From assembly GCA_910585645.1 (NCBI GenBank), contig CAJUFP010000001.1, positions 45,785 through 109,784 on the forward strand: 64,000 nucleotides of DNA, in the 5' to 3' direction. The notes below the pieces were generated by a model that was given only the letters and a program-made list of their open reading frames with translations, did no database searches and was not told the origin of the DNA. The position numbers and the translations under genes were made by a program. Positions 34,910 through 43,855 of this stretch are shown here, piece by piece (position 1 is the first letter of the stretch; each line of letters opens with the position of its first letter). Source of the stretch: an uncultured Hungatella sp. (lineage in GTDB: Bacteria; Bacillota; Clostridia; Lachnospirales; Lachnospiraceae).

Positions 34910-36346
34910 CTATTTCGTCAAGAGTTCTTTTACAATCTTATTCACCATGGCAGGGTCAGCCTTCCCTTTCATGGCCCGCATGGTCTGTCCCACCAGAAAT
35001 CCCATGGCCCTTTCCTTCCCGTTGCGGTAGTCGGCCACTGACTGGGGATTCGCCTCCAAAACGCCCTCGATGGCTGTCCGCAGGGCTCCCTCGTCGCTGA
35101 CCATCTTAAGCCCTTTCTCCTCCACATACGCTTCCGGGTCCACGTCCCTGGCAAAAATCTCCTCAAACACCGATTTGGCCACCGTCCGGTTCACAACCCC
35201 CCGGTCCACCAGACCGATCAGCTTTGCCAGGTTCCCAGGGCTGAAAACCATATCCTCCACGTCCTGGTCATGATCCTTCAAAAGCCGCATGGCCTCCACC
35301 ATAAGCCAGTTGGACACTTCCTTAGGCTTTCCGCACAGAGCCGTTGTCTCCTCAAACATATCCGCCAAATGCTTGGAGGAAGTGAGGATCCCGGCGTCAT
35401 ACTCCGGAAGCTGGAACTCCTCCTGATACCGTCTCATCTTTTCCGGCTGCAGTTGGGGCTGCCTGTCCCGGATCTCCTTTATCCACGCATCGCTTATGAC
35501 CACAGGAGTCAGGTCCGGGTCCGGAAAATACCGGTAATCCTGGGCATCCTCCTTGGACCGCATGGCATAGGAATACTCCTTATTATCATCCCACCGCCTG
35601 GTCTCCTGGACTACCTTTTTCCCTTCCTCGATCAGCTCGATCTGCCGCTTTCGCTCTCCCTCGATGGCCCTGGCAATGGCCTTAAACGAGTTTAAGTTCT
35701 TCATCTCTGTCCTGGTGCCAAACACAGAACTTCCCGCCTCCCGCACGGACAAGTTCACGTCCGCCCTCATGGAGCCCTCCTGCAGCTTGCAGTCCGACGC
35801 CCCCAGATACTGGATCATCATCCGCAGCTTATCCAGATAAGCCAGAACCTCATCCGCGCTTCTCATATCCGGCTCTGACACAATCTCGATCAATGGCACC
35901 CCGCTTCGGTTAAAATCCACCAGGGAACAATCCTCCCACTCATCATGGATCAGTTTCCCCGCGTCCTCCTCCATGTGAATCTCGTGGATGCCGATGTTCT
36001 TCTTTCCCCCGGCCGTCTCGATCTCCACCCAGCCGTCATGGCAAATGGGCAGATAAAGCTGAGAGATCTGGTAATTCTGAGGATTATCCGGATAAAAATA
36101 GTTCTTCCTGTCAAACTTACAGTATTGGTTGATCTGGCAGTTGGCAGCCAGCCCCACAGCCAGGGCGTACTCCACTACCTGCCTGTTTAAAACCGGAAGC
36201 GCACCCGGCATCCCCGTACACACAGGGCAGGTGTGGGTGTTAGGCGCTCCCCCAAACTCTGTAGAACACCCACAGAAAATCTTCGTTTTGGTGGCCAGCT
36301 CCACATGAACCTCAAGTCCAATCACCGTCTCATACTGTCTGCTCAT
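34910..36346 (-). CDS. gatB: Asp/Glu-tRNA amidotransferase subunit B
   Basis: GatB binds the misacylated tRNA, activates the side chain with ATP and accepts ammonia from GatA. The 478-aa product begins YETVIGLEVHVELATKTKIFCGC and keeps the Zn cysteines (CGC and CPVC), HIEEDAGK-like IHMEEDAGKLIH, NRSGVPLIEIVSEPDMRS and the C-terminal YqeY-like tail domain (AMGFLVGQTMRAMKGKADPAMVNKIV). Its ATG directly follows the gatA stop. With aspS2 and gatC/gatA it forms the transamidosome set. Confidence 0.97.
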   Translation of the reverse strand: MSRQYETVIGLEVHVELATKTKIFCGCSTEFGGAPNTHTCPVCTGMPGALPVLNRQVVEYALAVGLAANCQINQYCKFDRKNYFYPDNPQNYQISQLYLPICHDGWVEIETAGGKKNIGIHEIHMEEDAGKLIHDEWEDCSLVDFNRSGVPLIEIVSEPDMRSADEVLAYLDKLRMMIQYLGASDCKLQEGSMRADVNLSVREAGSSVFGTRTEMKNLNSFKAIARAIEGERKRQIELIEEGKKVVQETRRWDDNKEYSYAMRSKEDAQDYRYFPDPDLTPVVISDAWIKEIRDRQPQLQPEKMRRYQEEFQLPEYDAGILTSSKHLADMFEETTALCGKPKEVSNWLMVEAMRLLKDHDQDVEDMVFSPGNLAKLIGLVDRGVVNRTVAKSVFEEIFARDVDPEAYVEEKGLKMVSDEGALRTAIEGVLEANPQSVADYRNGKERAMGFLVGQTMRAMKGKADPAMVNKIVKELLTK

Positions 36347-37792
36347 CTATCTCCCCTCCCTGGACTGTTCCAATGTATAGGCAGCGCGGATAATCTTCTT
36401 TTCCTGAAAGCAATCCCCCATAAACTGCAGTCCCACAGGCAGCCCCTGTCGATCCTGCCCGCACGGCACTGTCATGGCCGGAAGGCCTGCCAGGTTAACC
36501 GCTACCGTGTAGATATCCCCCAGATACATTTTCAGAGGGTCTTTTAAAGACTCCCCCAGTTTCGGCGCGGTGGTGGGAGCCGCCGGCCCCAAGATCACGT
36601 CGTACTCCCCAAAGGCCCGGTCAAAGGCTTTCTTGATCAATGCCTTCGTCCGCAGAGCCTTCAGATAATAAGCGTCATAATACCCGGAACTTAGGACAAA
36701 GCTTCCCAGCATGATACGCCGTTTCACCTCCGGCCCAAACCCCTGTGAGCGGCTTTTCTTGTACATCTGGTGGAGCCCTTCATACTCCTTGGCCCGCAGC
36801 CCATATTTCACCCCGTCAAACCGGGACAGGTTGGAGCTGGCCTCCGCCGACGCGATAACATAGTAGGCGGGAATGGCATACTCCACCAGGCTTAAATCAA
36901 ACTCCTCCACCACAGCCCCACGCTGACGCAATGTCCCGGCTGCCTCCCAAACAGCGGCCCTTACCTCCTCGTCCAGCCCTTCCCCCAGATAATCCCTGGG
37001 AATCCCGATCCTCATTCCCTTCACATCATCCACCAGAGCGTCGGTAAAATTCAGGTCCTCCCTTGGTATGGACGTGCTGTCCTTATTATCATAGGAAGAA
37101 ACAGCTTCCAAAACAGCCGCGCAGTCAGACACATTTTTCCCAATGGGGCCTATCTGGTCCAGAGAAGAGCCATAGGCAATGAGCCCGTACCGTGACACTG
37201 TGCCATAAGTAGGCTTTATCCCTGTGACGCCGCAGAACGAACTGGGCTGGCGGATGGAGCCGCCGGTGTCAGACCCCAGAGCATAAAAACACTCTTTTGC
37301 CGCCACCGCCGCGCAGGAGCCGCCGGAAGAACCGCCCGGAACATGGTCTGTGTTCCACGGGTTTCTGGTCACCCCAAAAGCCGATGTCTCCGTAGTGCTT
37401 CCCATGGCAAACTCATCCATATTGGTCTTCCCCAAAATCACGGCTCCCGCTTTCTCCAGATTCAAAACCGCCTCCGCCGTATATGTGGGAACAAAATTAT
37501 ATAAAATTTCAGAACTGCATGTAGTCCTCAAACCTTTTGTACACAGATTATCTTTTACAGCCACAGGCACCCCGGCCAGAGGGCTGGTCAAAACCCCCTC
37601 TTCAATCTTGGCCTGCACCTCTTTAGCCCGCTCCATGGCCTGCTCTTCATCCACAGCCGTCACATAGGCGTGAATCCCAGGCTCCATCTCCTTCATCCGG
37701 CTCAGGCATGCCTCCACTGCCTCCAAAACCGTCACTTCCCCGGACTTTATCATTTTTCCCAGCTCCAGGGCGCTTAACTCCAATATACTCAT
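36347..37792 (-). CDS. gatA: Asp/Glu-tRNA amidotransferase subunit A
   Basis: Glutaminase subunit of the amidotransferase, 481 aa, amidase-signature family. The Ser-cis-Ser-Lys triad is visible: Lys in VPVAVKDNLCTKG, cis-Ser in DTGGSIRQPSSFCG and nucleophile within PGGSSGGSCAAVAA. The start is ATG 37792 (GGAG 7 nt upstream); the reading frame is open for 24 more codons but without a good ribosome binding site. It lies between gatC and gatB. Confidence 0.96.
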   Translation of the reverse strand: MSILELSALELGKMIKSGEVTVLEAVEACLSRMKEMEPGIHAYVTAVDEEQAMERAKEVQAKIEEGVLTSPLAGVPVAVKDNLCTKGLRTTCSSEILYNFVPTYTAEAVLNLEKAGAVILGKTNMDEFAMGSTTETSAFGVTRNPWNTDHVPGGSSGGSCAAVAAKECFYALGSDTGGSIRQPSSFCGVTGIKPTYGTVSRYGLIAYGSSLDQIGPIGKNVSDCAAVLEAVSSYDNKDSTSIPREDLNFTDALVDDVKGMRIGIPRDYLGEGLDEEVRAAVWEAAGTLRQRGAVVEEFDLSLVEYAIPAYYVIASAEASSNLSRFDGVKYGLRAKEYEGLHQMYKKSRSQGFGPEVKRRIMLGSFVLSSGYYDAYYLKALRTKALIKKAFDRAFGEYDVILGPAAPTTAPKLGESLKDPLKMYLGDIYTVAVNLAGLPAMTVPCGQDRQGLPVGLQFMGDCFQEKKIIRAAYTLEQSREGR

Positions 37793-37904
37793 GCCGCTGC
37801 TCCTTTCCGGCGCCGTCAAAGGAGATTTTGCCGACTTGCGGATCCCCTCTGACAGCGCGCCCATTTCTTACTCCTTCACGCAAACCCCGATCGCGGTTTG
37901 CTCG

Positions 37905-38198
37905 TCACTCCACAGTCCTTGGAACCTTAAAGGCCCCCTCCTTCTGCTCCGGAGCATTTTTTAACATATCCTCCCTGTCATCTCCATTGGTAACCACATC
38001 CTGGCGAAATACATTGTTCATGGAAAACACATGGGACATAGGTTCCACGCTGCCAGTATCCAGCTCATTCAGCTTGTCAATATAATCCAGCATCCGCCCC
38101 ATATCCTTTTTGGCCTCCTCTTTCTCCTCCATGGAAAGCTCCAGCTTCGCCAAAATACCTACATATTCAATGGTCTCATCCGTAATCACATTGGCCAT
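37905..38198 (-). CDS. gatC: Asp/Glu-tRNA amidotransferase subunit C
   Basis: A 97-aa stabilising subunit that wraps around GatA. Typical sequence: ITDETIEYVGILAKLELSMEEKEEAKKDMGRMLDYIDKLNELDT, then VEPMSHVFSMNNVFRQDVV. AGGAACGATC precedes the ATG. Gene order aspS-gatC-gatA-gatB. Confidence 0.95.
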   Translation of the reverse strand: MANVITDETIEYVGILAKLELSMEEKEEAKKDMGRMLDYIDKLNELDTGSVEPMSHVFSMNNVFRQDVVTNGDDREDMLKNAPEQKEGAFKVPRTVE

Positions 38199-38272
38199 GA
38201 TCGTTCCTCCATTTATTTTAAATGTGTTCTCAAAATCTTTCCCGCATCTGCCCTTTACAGTAATCCTATCCT

Positions 38273-39604
38273 CTAAGGTTCCAGACGGTTCACATCCCGG
38301 GGGAACAGGGATGTCTCCCTCACATTCTGCTCATCCAAAAGCCGCATGGTCAGCCGCTCCAGCCCGATCCCAAGGCCCCCGTGAGGCGGCATCCCATATT
38401 TAAATATCATCAGGTACGCCTCCATATCCTCCGGATCCATATGGCGCTTCTCCATCTTTGCCAGAATCTCCCTGTAGTCATGGATCCTTTGCCCTCCTGT
38501 GGTCACCTCCAGCCCCCGAAACAGCAGATCAAAGCTTAAGGTAAACCTCTCGTCCTCCGGATCGTCCATGGCGTAAAAGGGCCGTTTCCTACTGGGATAA
38601 TGGGTCACAAACACAAAATCGCTGCCATACTCCTCCTTAAAATACCTGCCGATCAGCAGCTCCTCCTCCGGCTCCAGATCATAGGGGTTCTTAATCTTCC
38701 GGCCATACTTCTCTGCCGCTAACTCCTTGGCCTTGTCAAACCGCACTGTGGGAATCCTGCCAACCTCCGGCAGCGTCACTTCCAGCATCTGAAGCTCTTT
38801 TTTGTATTCCCGCTCCAAAAGCCCCATGGTATACTGCAAAAATCCGGTCTCCATGGCCATCACATCCTCAAAACCGTCAATATACCCCATCTCAAAATCC
38901 AGTCCGATATACTCGTTAAGATGCCTGGTCGTATTGTGCTTCTCCGCCCGAAACACCGGAGCCACCTCAAACACCCGGTCAAACACGCCCACCATAGTCT
39001 GCTTATAAAGCTGGGGACTCTGGGCCAATTCCGCCTTCTTGTTAAAATAATCCAGCCGAAACACGTTGGAGCCGCCCTCCGCCCCTCTGGCCACGATCTT
39101 TGGCGTGTGAACCTCCGTAAAGCCCTGGCTGTGAAGAAAATCCCGAAATCCCCGGACGATCCCCTCCTGAATCCGAAACTTTGCCCGCTCCCGCACATTC
39201 CGCAGGGAGACCGGACGCATTTCCAGACGCGCCTCCAAAGACGCCTGCATTTTATATTTGTGGATGGCAATGGGCAGAACCTGGTCCGGCTCTGACAACA
39301 CCTTAACTGCCTCCATCCGAATCTCAAAGCCATGAGGCGCCCGGGCCTCCAAAGCCACCTTCCCGGTTACCTCCACGGCTGCCTCTTCCCTCAGATCCTT
39401 TAAAGCAAAATCCGTTTTCCCCTCTTCGTACACGCACTGCACTAACCCGTCGGCCTTTCTCAAGATTACGAAGGCCACTTCGCCCATATCCCGGATGTTG
39501 TGGACGCTGCCGTTTATTTTCACAACCCTTCCCTCATAATCTCCCTGAACGATCTGTCCGATCTCCAGCGTTTCTTTTTCCTTTACACCTGTCAAAAATT
39601 CCAT
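38273..39604 (-). CDS. aspS: Archaeal-type (non-discriminating) aspartyl-tRNA synthetase, AspRS2
   Basis: A 443-aa class IIb synthetase. It is the short archaeal/eukaryal-type enzyme, not the ~590-aa bacterial AspRS with a GAD insertion. The N-terminal OB fold (GRVVKINGSVHNIRDMGEVAFVILR) is followed by the catalytic domain with motif 2 (FRAEKHNTTRHLNEY) and motif 3 (GLGIGLERLTMRLL). Linked to gatCAB, it most likely charges tRNA(Asn) with Asp, which GatCAB then amidates to Asn. A discriminating bacterial AspRS is probably encoded elsewhere. It is preceded by a T-box leader with a candidate Asn specifier. Confidence 0.93.
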   Translation of the reverse strand: MEFLTGVKEKETLEIGQIVQGDYEGRVVKINGSVHNIRDMGEVAFVILRKADGLVQCVYEEGKTDFALKDLREEAAVEVTGKVALEARAPHGFEIRMEAVKVLSEPDQVLPIAIHKYKMQASLEARLEMRPVSLRNVRERAKFRIQEGIVRGFRDFLHSQGFTEVHTPKIVARGAEGGSNVFRLDYFNKKAELAQSPQLYKQTMVGVFDRVFEVAPVFRAEKHNTTRHLNEYIGLDFEMGYIDGFEDVMAMETGFLQYTMGLLEREYKKELQMLEVTLPEVGRIPTVRFDKAKELAAEKYGRKIKNPYDLEPEEELLIGRYFKEEYGSDFVFVTHYPSRKRPFYAMDDPEDERFTLSFDLLFRGLEVTTGGQRIHDYREILAKMEKRHMDPEDMEAYLMIFKYGMPPHGGLGIGLERLTMRLLDEQNVRETSLFPRDVNRLEP

Positions 39605-39678
39605 ATGGCACTCTCCTTACCTGAATGTAATCTGTTTCGATTCCGGTGGGAATGAGTGTCAAATACTTTCCTGTATAA

Positions 39679-40032
39679 AACAAAAATCCCGCCCCGGAAT
39701 ACTGTTACATACTCCGGGACGGGACATCAAATGCTGTACTAGAAAACGTCACGCATCATGCTCCGCGGTACCACCCGCATTGAGAACGGCTCCATGCAAA
39801 AGCCGAAACTCCACTCTTGACATGTAACGAATGTCAGACGGGTATCCCTACTGATAAGCCTCTGGCACATCGCGCCAGAACGGCCCTGTGTTCAGAATAC
39901 CGGCTCCGGAGTGTTCCCTTATTGCCTGGCCCAACGTGACGGCGCTCTCAGTCGGTGACGCCATCTTCCTGTCGAAGTTCCTGGGGCAAGAGTCTCCTTC
40001 CCAGCCTTTCTCATGCTTTGCCGCATTAAATT
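39679..40032 (-). ncRNA. T-box riboswitch, candidate Asn specifier
   Basis: The leader carries the conserved T-box sequence GGGTGGTACCGCGG (39763-39776) and a terminator hairpin (39679-39724; CCCG-rich arms, loop ATGTAACA, then TTTTTGTTTT). A Stem I can be drawn with GGAG/CTCC and TTGCC/GGCAA helices around an internal loop whose 3' side holds AAC at 39913-39915, followed by A. AAC would read tRNA(Asn). This agrees with the downstream genes, which make Asn-tRNA(Asn) by the indirect route. Uncharged tRNA should stabilise the antiterminator and permit expression. Confidence 0.92.
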
Positions 40033-40038
40033 GGTCTT

Positions 40039-40067
40039 ATATTAACATAACCTGTTTCCCATTGCAA
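40039..40067 (-). promoter_or_regulatory. Promoter of the T-box operon
   Basis: Minus strand TTGCAA (40062-40067), 17-nt spacer, TAATAT (40039-40044), placing the transcript start just before the T-box. Confidence 0.6.
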
Positions 40068-40179
40068 TATCTATTTTTCACAAATGAGCAGGTTTTCTTT
40101 TTCTAAATATGCAGACTTTACCACAAGTTAGCCTTGACCAACCTATGGAACAGAGCCTAAACTATGGATAATTTTATGA

Positions 40180-40198
40180 TAAATCCGCGGTGGATTTA
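40180..40198. repeat. Small inverted repeat upstream of mntP
   Basis: TAAATCC (40180-40186) and GGATTTA (40192-40198) with a 5-nt loop, 52 nt before the mntP start. It may be an operator or leader hairpin. No yybP-ykoY manganese riboswitch consensus is apparent here. Confidence 0.35.
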
Positions 40199-40250
40199 CA
40201 GACAATCACTGATTAAACGCGCCGATATCCACCCGACCAGGAGGTATGAT

Positions 40251-40808
40251 ATGTCACTTTTTGAGCTGTTTCTCATTGCCGTAGGCCTGTCCATGGACGC
40301 TTTTGCCGTCTCCGTCTGCAAGGGACTGTCTATGGGGAAGATGAATCACAGGCACGCCCTGATCATCGGCCTGTATTTCGGCGGCTTCCAGGCCCTGATG
40401 CCTTTTTTTGGATACCTGCTGGGAGCCCGGTTCCAGGATACCATAACCGCCTATGACCACTGGATCGCCTTTTTCCTTCTGGCACTCATCGGCGGCAACA
40501 TGATAAAAGACGCGTTAGGAGCGGATGAGGACTCCTGCGACGCGTCCGTGGCATTTAAGGATATGGTGGTCCTGGCTGTGGCCACAAGTATCGACGCCCT
40601 GGCTGTGGGCGTTACCTTTGCCTTCCTCAAAGTCAGCATTGTGCCTGCGGTGTCCTTTATCGGCGTCATCACATTTATCCTGTCCATGGCCGGAGTCAAG
40701 GTGGGCAATGTATTCGGATGCAAATATAAATCCAGGGCGGAATTAGCGGGGGGAGTGATCCTGATCGTACTGGGAGGGAAGATTCTGGTGGAACATTTAT
40801 TTTTCTAA
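40251..40808 (+). CDS. mntP: Manganese efflux pump MntP
   Basis: Six-helix membrane exporter of Mn(II), 185 aa, the usual family length from ATG 40251 (AGGAGG 5 nt upstream; an upstream in-frame ATG would add 29 unlikely residues). Two DUF204 repeats carry the metal-binding acidic motifs: LSMDAFAVSVCKG in the first and SIDALAVGVTFA in the second, with GGNMIKDALG between. It stands alone, divergent from the T-box operon. Confidence 0.95.
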   Translation: MSLFELFLIAVGLSMDAFAVSVCKGLSMGKMNHRHALIIGLYFGGFQALMPFFGYLLGARFQDTITAYDHWIAFFLLALIGGNMIKDALGADEDSCDASVAFKDMVVLAVATSIDALAVGVTFAFLKVSIVPAVSFIGVITFILSMAGVKVGNVFGCKYKSRAELAGGVILIVLGGKILVEHLFF

Positions 40809-40843
40809 AAAATCCTCACAGAGCCACCCATCCCTGATTTATC

Positions 40844-41161
40844 CTATAATCCCCGAATAATCTTTAGATAATCCTGCCTTTGGTCCACCACTGCATATAT
40901 GGTCACTTCCTTCTTACTTTCATTAATCTTGTAAAAAACCAAATTCTTTTCAAGAATCAAAACTCTATAGCCCTGACGTCTTAACACAAGGTCTCTGGGT
41001 TCTGTCCCAATAGCAGGATTATCCGCCAGGGCAAGGATGCCTCTCTCCAGATCATCCAATTTCTGAAGCGCTACATCACTTCTAAAACTTTCCGCAACAT
41101 ATAAGATGATATTCCTGATCTGTGAGTCAGCTACGTCTGTCCGAAGCACATGATAATTCAA
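40844..41161 (-). CDS. ParE/RelE-family toxin
   Basis: A 105-aa type II toxin of the RelE/ParE superfamily: DSQIRNIILYVAESFRSDVALQKLDDLERGILALADNP, then LRRQGYRVLILEKNLVFYKIN and a C-terminal VTIYAVVDQRQDYLKII. The RQDY ending favours ParE-like fold; whether it cuts mRNA or poisons gyrase cannot be told. The ATG overlaps the stop of the antitoxin by 4 nt. Confidence 0.88.
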   Translation of the reverse strand: MNYHVLRTDVADSQIRNIILYVAESFRSDVALQKLDDLERGILALADNPAIGTEPRDLVLRRQGYRVLILEKNLVFYKINESKKEVTIYAVVDQRQDYLKIIRGL

Positions 41162-41442
41162 CTCTCTCCCTCCTGCAGCATCGTCCTCAGATCATCAAAA
41201 GTTTCAGTAACCGGCGCGACCCTTCCCTTCTTTACGTCATCCTCTCCTTCAGCCAAAACCTCAAAAAGTTCAATCCTGGCTTTCATTCGTTTATATTCCT
41301 CATAAGCCAATGAAACCGTATCACCTCTTCCGTTTACTGTGATAATAACTGCCTCTCTGTTTTCCCTGCATTGTTTTGATATTTCGTTATAATGGTTTCT
41401 CAGATCCGCTGATGGTCTGATGCTTTCCTGAAGTGTCAGCAT
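41158..41442 (-). CDS. Phd/YefM-family antitoxin
   Basis: A 94-aa antitoxin from ATG 41442 (GGAGG 7 nt upstream). N-terminal Phd fold: IRPSADLRNHYNEISKQCRENREAVIITVNGRGDTVSLAYEEYKRM; the acidic C-terminus should neutralise the toxin encoded next. An in-frame ATG at 41472 lies inside the operator and has no ribosome binding site. Phd antitoxins repress their own promoter, which fits the palindrome at 41464-41494. Confidence 0.88.
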   Translation of the reverse strand: MLTLQESIRPSADLRNHYNEISKQCRENREAVIITVNGRGDTVSLAYEEYKRMKARIELFEVLAEGEDDVKKGRVAPVTETFDDLRTMLQEGES

Positions 41443-41463
41443 ACCATTACCTCCATTCACTTT

Positions 41464-41494
41464 TATAGACATATTATATCATCCAATGTCTATA
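41464..41494 (-). promoter_or_regulatory. Toxin-antitoxin operator around the -10 box
   Basis: Perfect 9-bp inverted repeat TATAGACAT (41464-41472) and ATGTCTATA (41486-41494). The 13-nt spacer contains TATAAT (41473-41478) on the minus strand, so a repressor bound here would block RNA polymerase. Confidence 0.6.
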
Positions 41495-41535
41495 GATTCA
41501 AGATATCAGACACTATTTCCCTCAGTCACTACCAG

Positions 41536-42270
41536 TCACCGGATTACATAACGTCTCTCAATATAAGGTACCGTCTCCGGGTTCACCTTAATCTTAACAT
41601 CCGTAACATATGCCATATTATAACTGGACACCTTGCCCTGCTTTAATTCCTCTAATATACGATCCTTATTCTCCATAAACACCGCAAAGCCATCATCATG
41701 GTAAGATGCCGTAAGATACAGATACCCAAGTTTTTTTGGTCTCTCCTCCCTTTGTTCCCCACTTTCTTCCTGAACGTAAGCCGCTTCCTGACTCACCGTC
41801 TCGGAGTTCTCATCCACGGTAAGATTTCCACCCTCATCAGCAGTCTCCGATTTCTTCCCATCCACTTCTATCTCCAGTTCTTCCTGCGCTTCGTTCTCCC
41901 TATCCTCAGAATCTTCTTCCATCATCTCCTCCTCATACGGTTCAAATACCAGACTGGGGCTTACGGATTTTTCATTGTATGTCACTTCATACCGGACCGT
42001 CCCCACAGGAACCCCGCTGTCAATCTCAATCTCCTGAATCTCATCCCGGTTCCAATAGCGGAACCCAGCCAGTTCCAGAGTTCCTCCATCCGGTTCAAAC
42101 TGATAATCCAGGTTTCTCGTCACCAAACTCTCCTCCCCGATCAATTTCTCTCCTCCATAAGCCAAAGACGAATACTCCACCATGGCAATCCCGGTTCCCA
42201 CACCGCCGATGAGAATACCTGAAAGAAAAATCCCTGTTAAAACCTTTTGCACATTACGCATCCTGTCCAT
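41536..42270 (-). CDS. Exported hypothetical protein of padR-DUF1700 cluster
   Basis: A 244-aa protein with an N-terminal signal or anchor helix (VLTGIFLSGILIGGVGTGIAM), a beta-rich first half (LVTRNLDYQFEPDGGTLELAGFRYW) and a strongly acidic, low-complexity middle (about residues 115-180). A short ordered C-terminus ends YIERRYVIR. It is encoded where DUF4097-type adhesin-like proteins often follow padR and DUF1700 genes, but I do not recognise that domain here. It overlaps the DUF1700 gene by 17 nt, so it is certainly in that operon. Confidence 0.65.
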   Translation of the reverse strand: MDRMRNVQKVLTGIFLSGILIGGVGTGIAMVEYSSLAYGGEKLIGEESLVTRNLDYQFEPDGGTLELAGFRYWNRDEIQEIEIDSGVPVGTVRYEVTYNEKSVSPSLVFEPYEEEMMEEDSEDRENEAQEELEIEVDGKKSETADEGGNLTVDENSETVSQEAAYVQEESGEQREERPKKLGYLYLTASYHDDGFAVFMENKDRILEELKQGKVSSYNMAYVTDVKIKVNPETVPYIERRYVIR

Positions 42271-43381
42271 CCCCCTTTCCCTGCAGTGTCTTAAACTCCT
42301 CTGTCCCGGCCAACGCTTCCTTTCTCCCGACTTTCAGCGGACGCCCCGGCTTATGTATCCTTCGCCTGATGTACTCCTGGGGCCTTTTTTCCCCTTTCCT
42401 CCCCATATCCCCTTCCAGAGATCTTTTCGGGGCAATCACCTCGTTTTTGCCGGGTCTCCAAAGAAAGGTCATCCCCAATCCCGCGGCCGAAAACATACAG
42501 CACACCAATCCCCCGCAGCCAATGGTAACTCCCACCAAAGGATAGCCCTGGGTCAAAAGAACCGTCAAAAGCCCCAATCCGAAGAGACTGAACAACCCAA
42601 ATCCCCCTGCAAAAACCGAGAACATGATCCAACATCCATTCCACGCCAGCCGTATTCCCCACAGGGCAATATCCGCCATCCACTGTATCATTCGTCTGAT
42701 TCCCCTGCACAGGGAATGGACTCCTGTTCCCACAAATCCACCACAACTTTTTATCATCGCGCTCTCTGTCATCTTTCCACTCTTTTTCCTTCTTTGCGTA
42801 TCCTTGCCCAATTCATCGCCCTCACAAAATCCGCGCAACCTGGATGCATCTGCTTGCTCTGCTGTTCCGGCCTCCGGACCTGTTCCACCCGCCTCCAGGT
42901 CAGCTCCTGTCTCAACGCTTCCCGCCTCCTCTGTCCCACACTCCTCATACTCCCAACGTTGAAAGACCATCCGGGAACGCAGCCAGACAAATGGCCTGCG
43001 CGCCTGATGCCATACCCACCGGACTGTCCCTGCCATCCAGGCACCGCCCCCCTTCACAGCACTCCACAGGGTAAGACTCCCCTTCTCCCCCATCCTTTTC
43101 AGCTTCTCAAAATTCTCACTGCCCTCCTGCCCCGCAGCCTTCGCCGCCTTGTTCCTGCCTTTGCCGGCAGCATAGTCCACCCTCACATGGTATGCTTCCA
43201 GAATCTCCCCGGTCAGCTCCGCAAGGCTGCCAAAATCCGCAATAGCTTCCTCCTCCGTCAATCCCTTTTCCACCTTTATGTCTATATGCTGCTCATACTC
43301 GCTGATAATGTCCTTTAATTCATCTTCCTGCAGCACGGAAAGGGACTTTTCCAACTCTGATAAAAATTCATGTTTCCCCAT
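42254..43381 (-). CDS. DUF1700 (HAAS) domain membrane protein
   Basis: A 375-aa protein. The N-terminal alpha-helical HAAS/DUF1700 domain (MGKHEFLSELEKSLSVLQEDELKDIISEYEQHI, then TEEEAIADFGSLAELTGEIL) normally pairs with a PadR regulator and senses or recruits membrane proteins. The long middle is variable and charged; three membrane helices lie at about 250-335, and the C-terminus is basic. Start ATG 43381 has GGAG 6 nt upstream; ATG 43393 is an alternative. The unusually long spacer between domain and helices is not typical. Confidence 0.8.
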   Translation of the reverse strand: MGKHEFLSELEKSLSVLQEDELKDIISEYEQHIDIKVEKGLTEEEAIADFGSLAELTGEILEAYHVRVDYAAGKGRNKAAKAAGQEGSENFEKLKRMGEKGSLTLWSAVKGGGAWMAGTVRWVWHQARRPFVWLRSRMVFQRWEYEECGTEEAGSVETGADLEAGGTGPEAGTAEQADASRLRGFCEGDELGKDTQRRKKSGKMTESAMIKSCGGFVGTGVHSLCRGIRRMIQWMADIALWGIRLAWNGCWIMFSVFAGGFGLFSLFGLGLLTVLLTQGYPLVGVTIGCGGLVCCMFSAAGLGMTFLWRPGKNEVIAPKRSLEGDMGRKGEKRPQEYIRRRIHKPGRPLKVGRKEALAGTEEFKTLQGKGDGQDA

Positions 43382-43438
43382 AATGCTCTCCATTCTGCCG
43401 CCAGATGGCGACATATCTTGTCATTAAAACGTAACCGT

Positions 43439-43768
43439 TCAGCTGCCTTCATCGCTGATATTCTGCTTAAGAAACTTCCACACACGCTCCGACAGCTCCA
43501 TCCACTCTTTCTCCAGACTGTCCCTGTACAAAATCCCTGCCGCTGTCACATGGTAGTATTTCCTGGGAGGGCCCTCTGTGGATTCCCGCAGATAGGTTTC
43601 AAAATAGTGTTCATTGGTCAGACGCTTCAGGAGAGGGTAAATGGTTCCTTCATTAACGTTCACCACCTTCGACACCTCCTCCACCAGCTCATAGCCATAC
43701 ATATCCCGCTGTCGGACAGACTCAAGCACGATCAGCTCCAGGACGCCTTTTTTAAATTGCGCGTTCAT
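43439..43768 (-). CDS. PadR-family transcriptional regulator
   Basis: A 109-aa winged-helix repressor with FKKGVLELIVLESVRQRDMYGYELVEEVSKVVNVNEGTIYPLLKRLTNE, the PadR core, and a short C-terminal dimerisation helix. It is the first gene of a three-gene operon with a DUF1700 protein, the standard partnership. A palindrome overlaps its own -35 box, so autorepression is likely. Confidence 0.93.
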   Translation of the reverse strand: MNAQFKKGVLELIVLESVRQRDMYGYELVEEVSKVVNVNEGTIYPLLKRLTNEHYFETYLRESTEGPPRKYYHVTAAGILYRDSLEKEWMELSERVWKFLKQNISDEGS

Positions 43769-43796
43769 GCCGGTTCTATCCTCCTTATAGTTCTAT

Positions 43797-43826
43797 ATTA
43801 TACCTACTACTTGGTAATGTCAAGTA
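43797..43826 (-). promoter_or_regulatory. padR promoter with overlapping palindromic operator
   Basis: Minus strand TTGACA (43818-43823) and TATAAT (43797-43802), 15-nt spacer. The inverted repeat TACTTG/CAAGTA (43808-43813 and 43821-43826) covers the -35 box and most of the spacer, as expected for autorepression. Confidence 0.55.
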
Positions 43827-43855
43827 TTAATTATTTAAGAATAGCAGAAAGACAA

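Noticed and set aside
40068..40250. yybP-ykoY manganese riboswitch before mntP
   Set aside because: Commonly controls mntP, but no matching consensus or multi-stem structure is seen; only a 7-bp inverted repeat.
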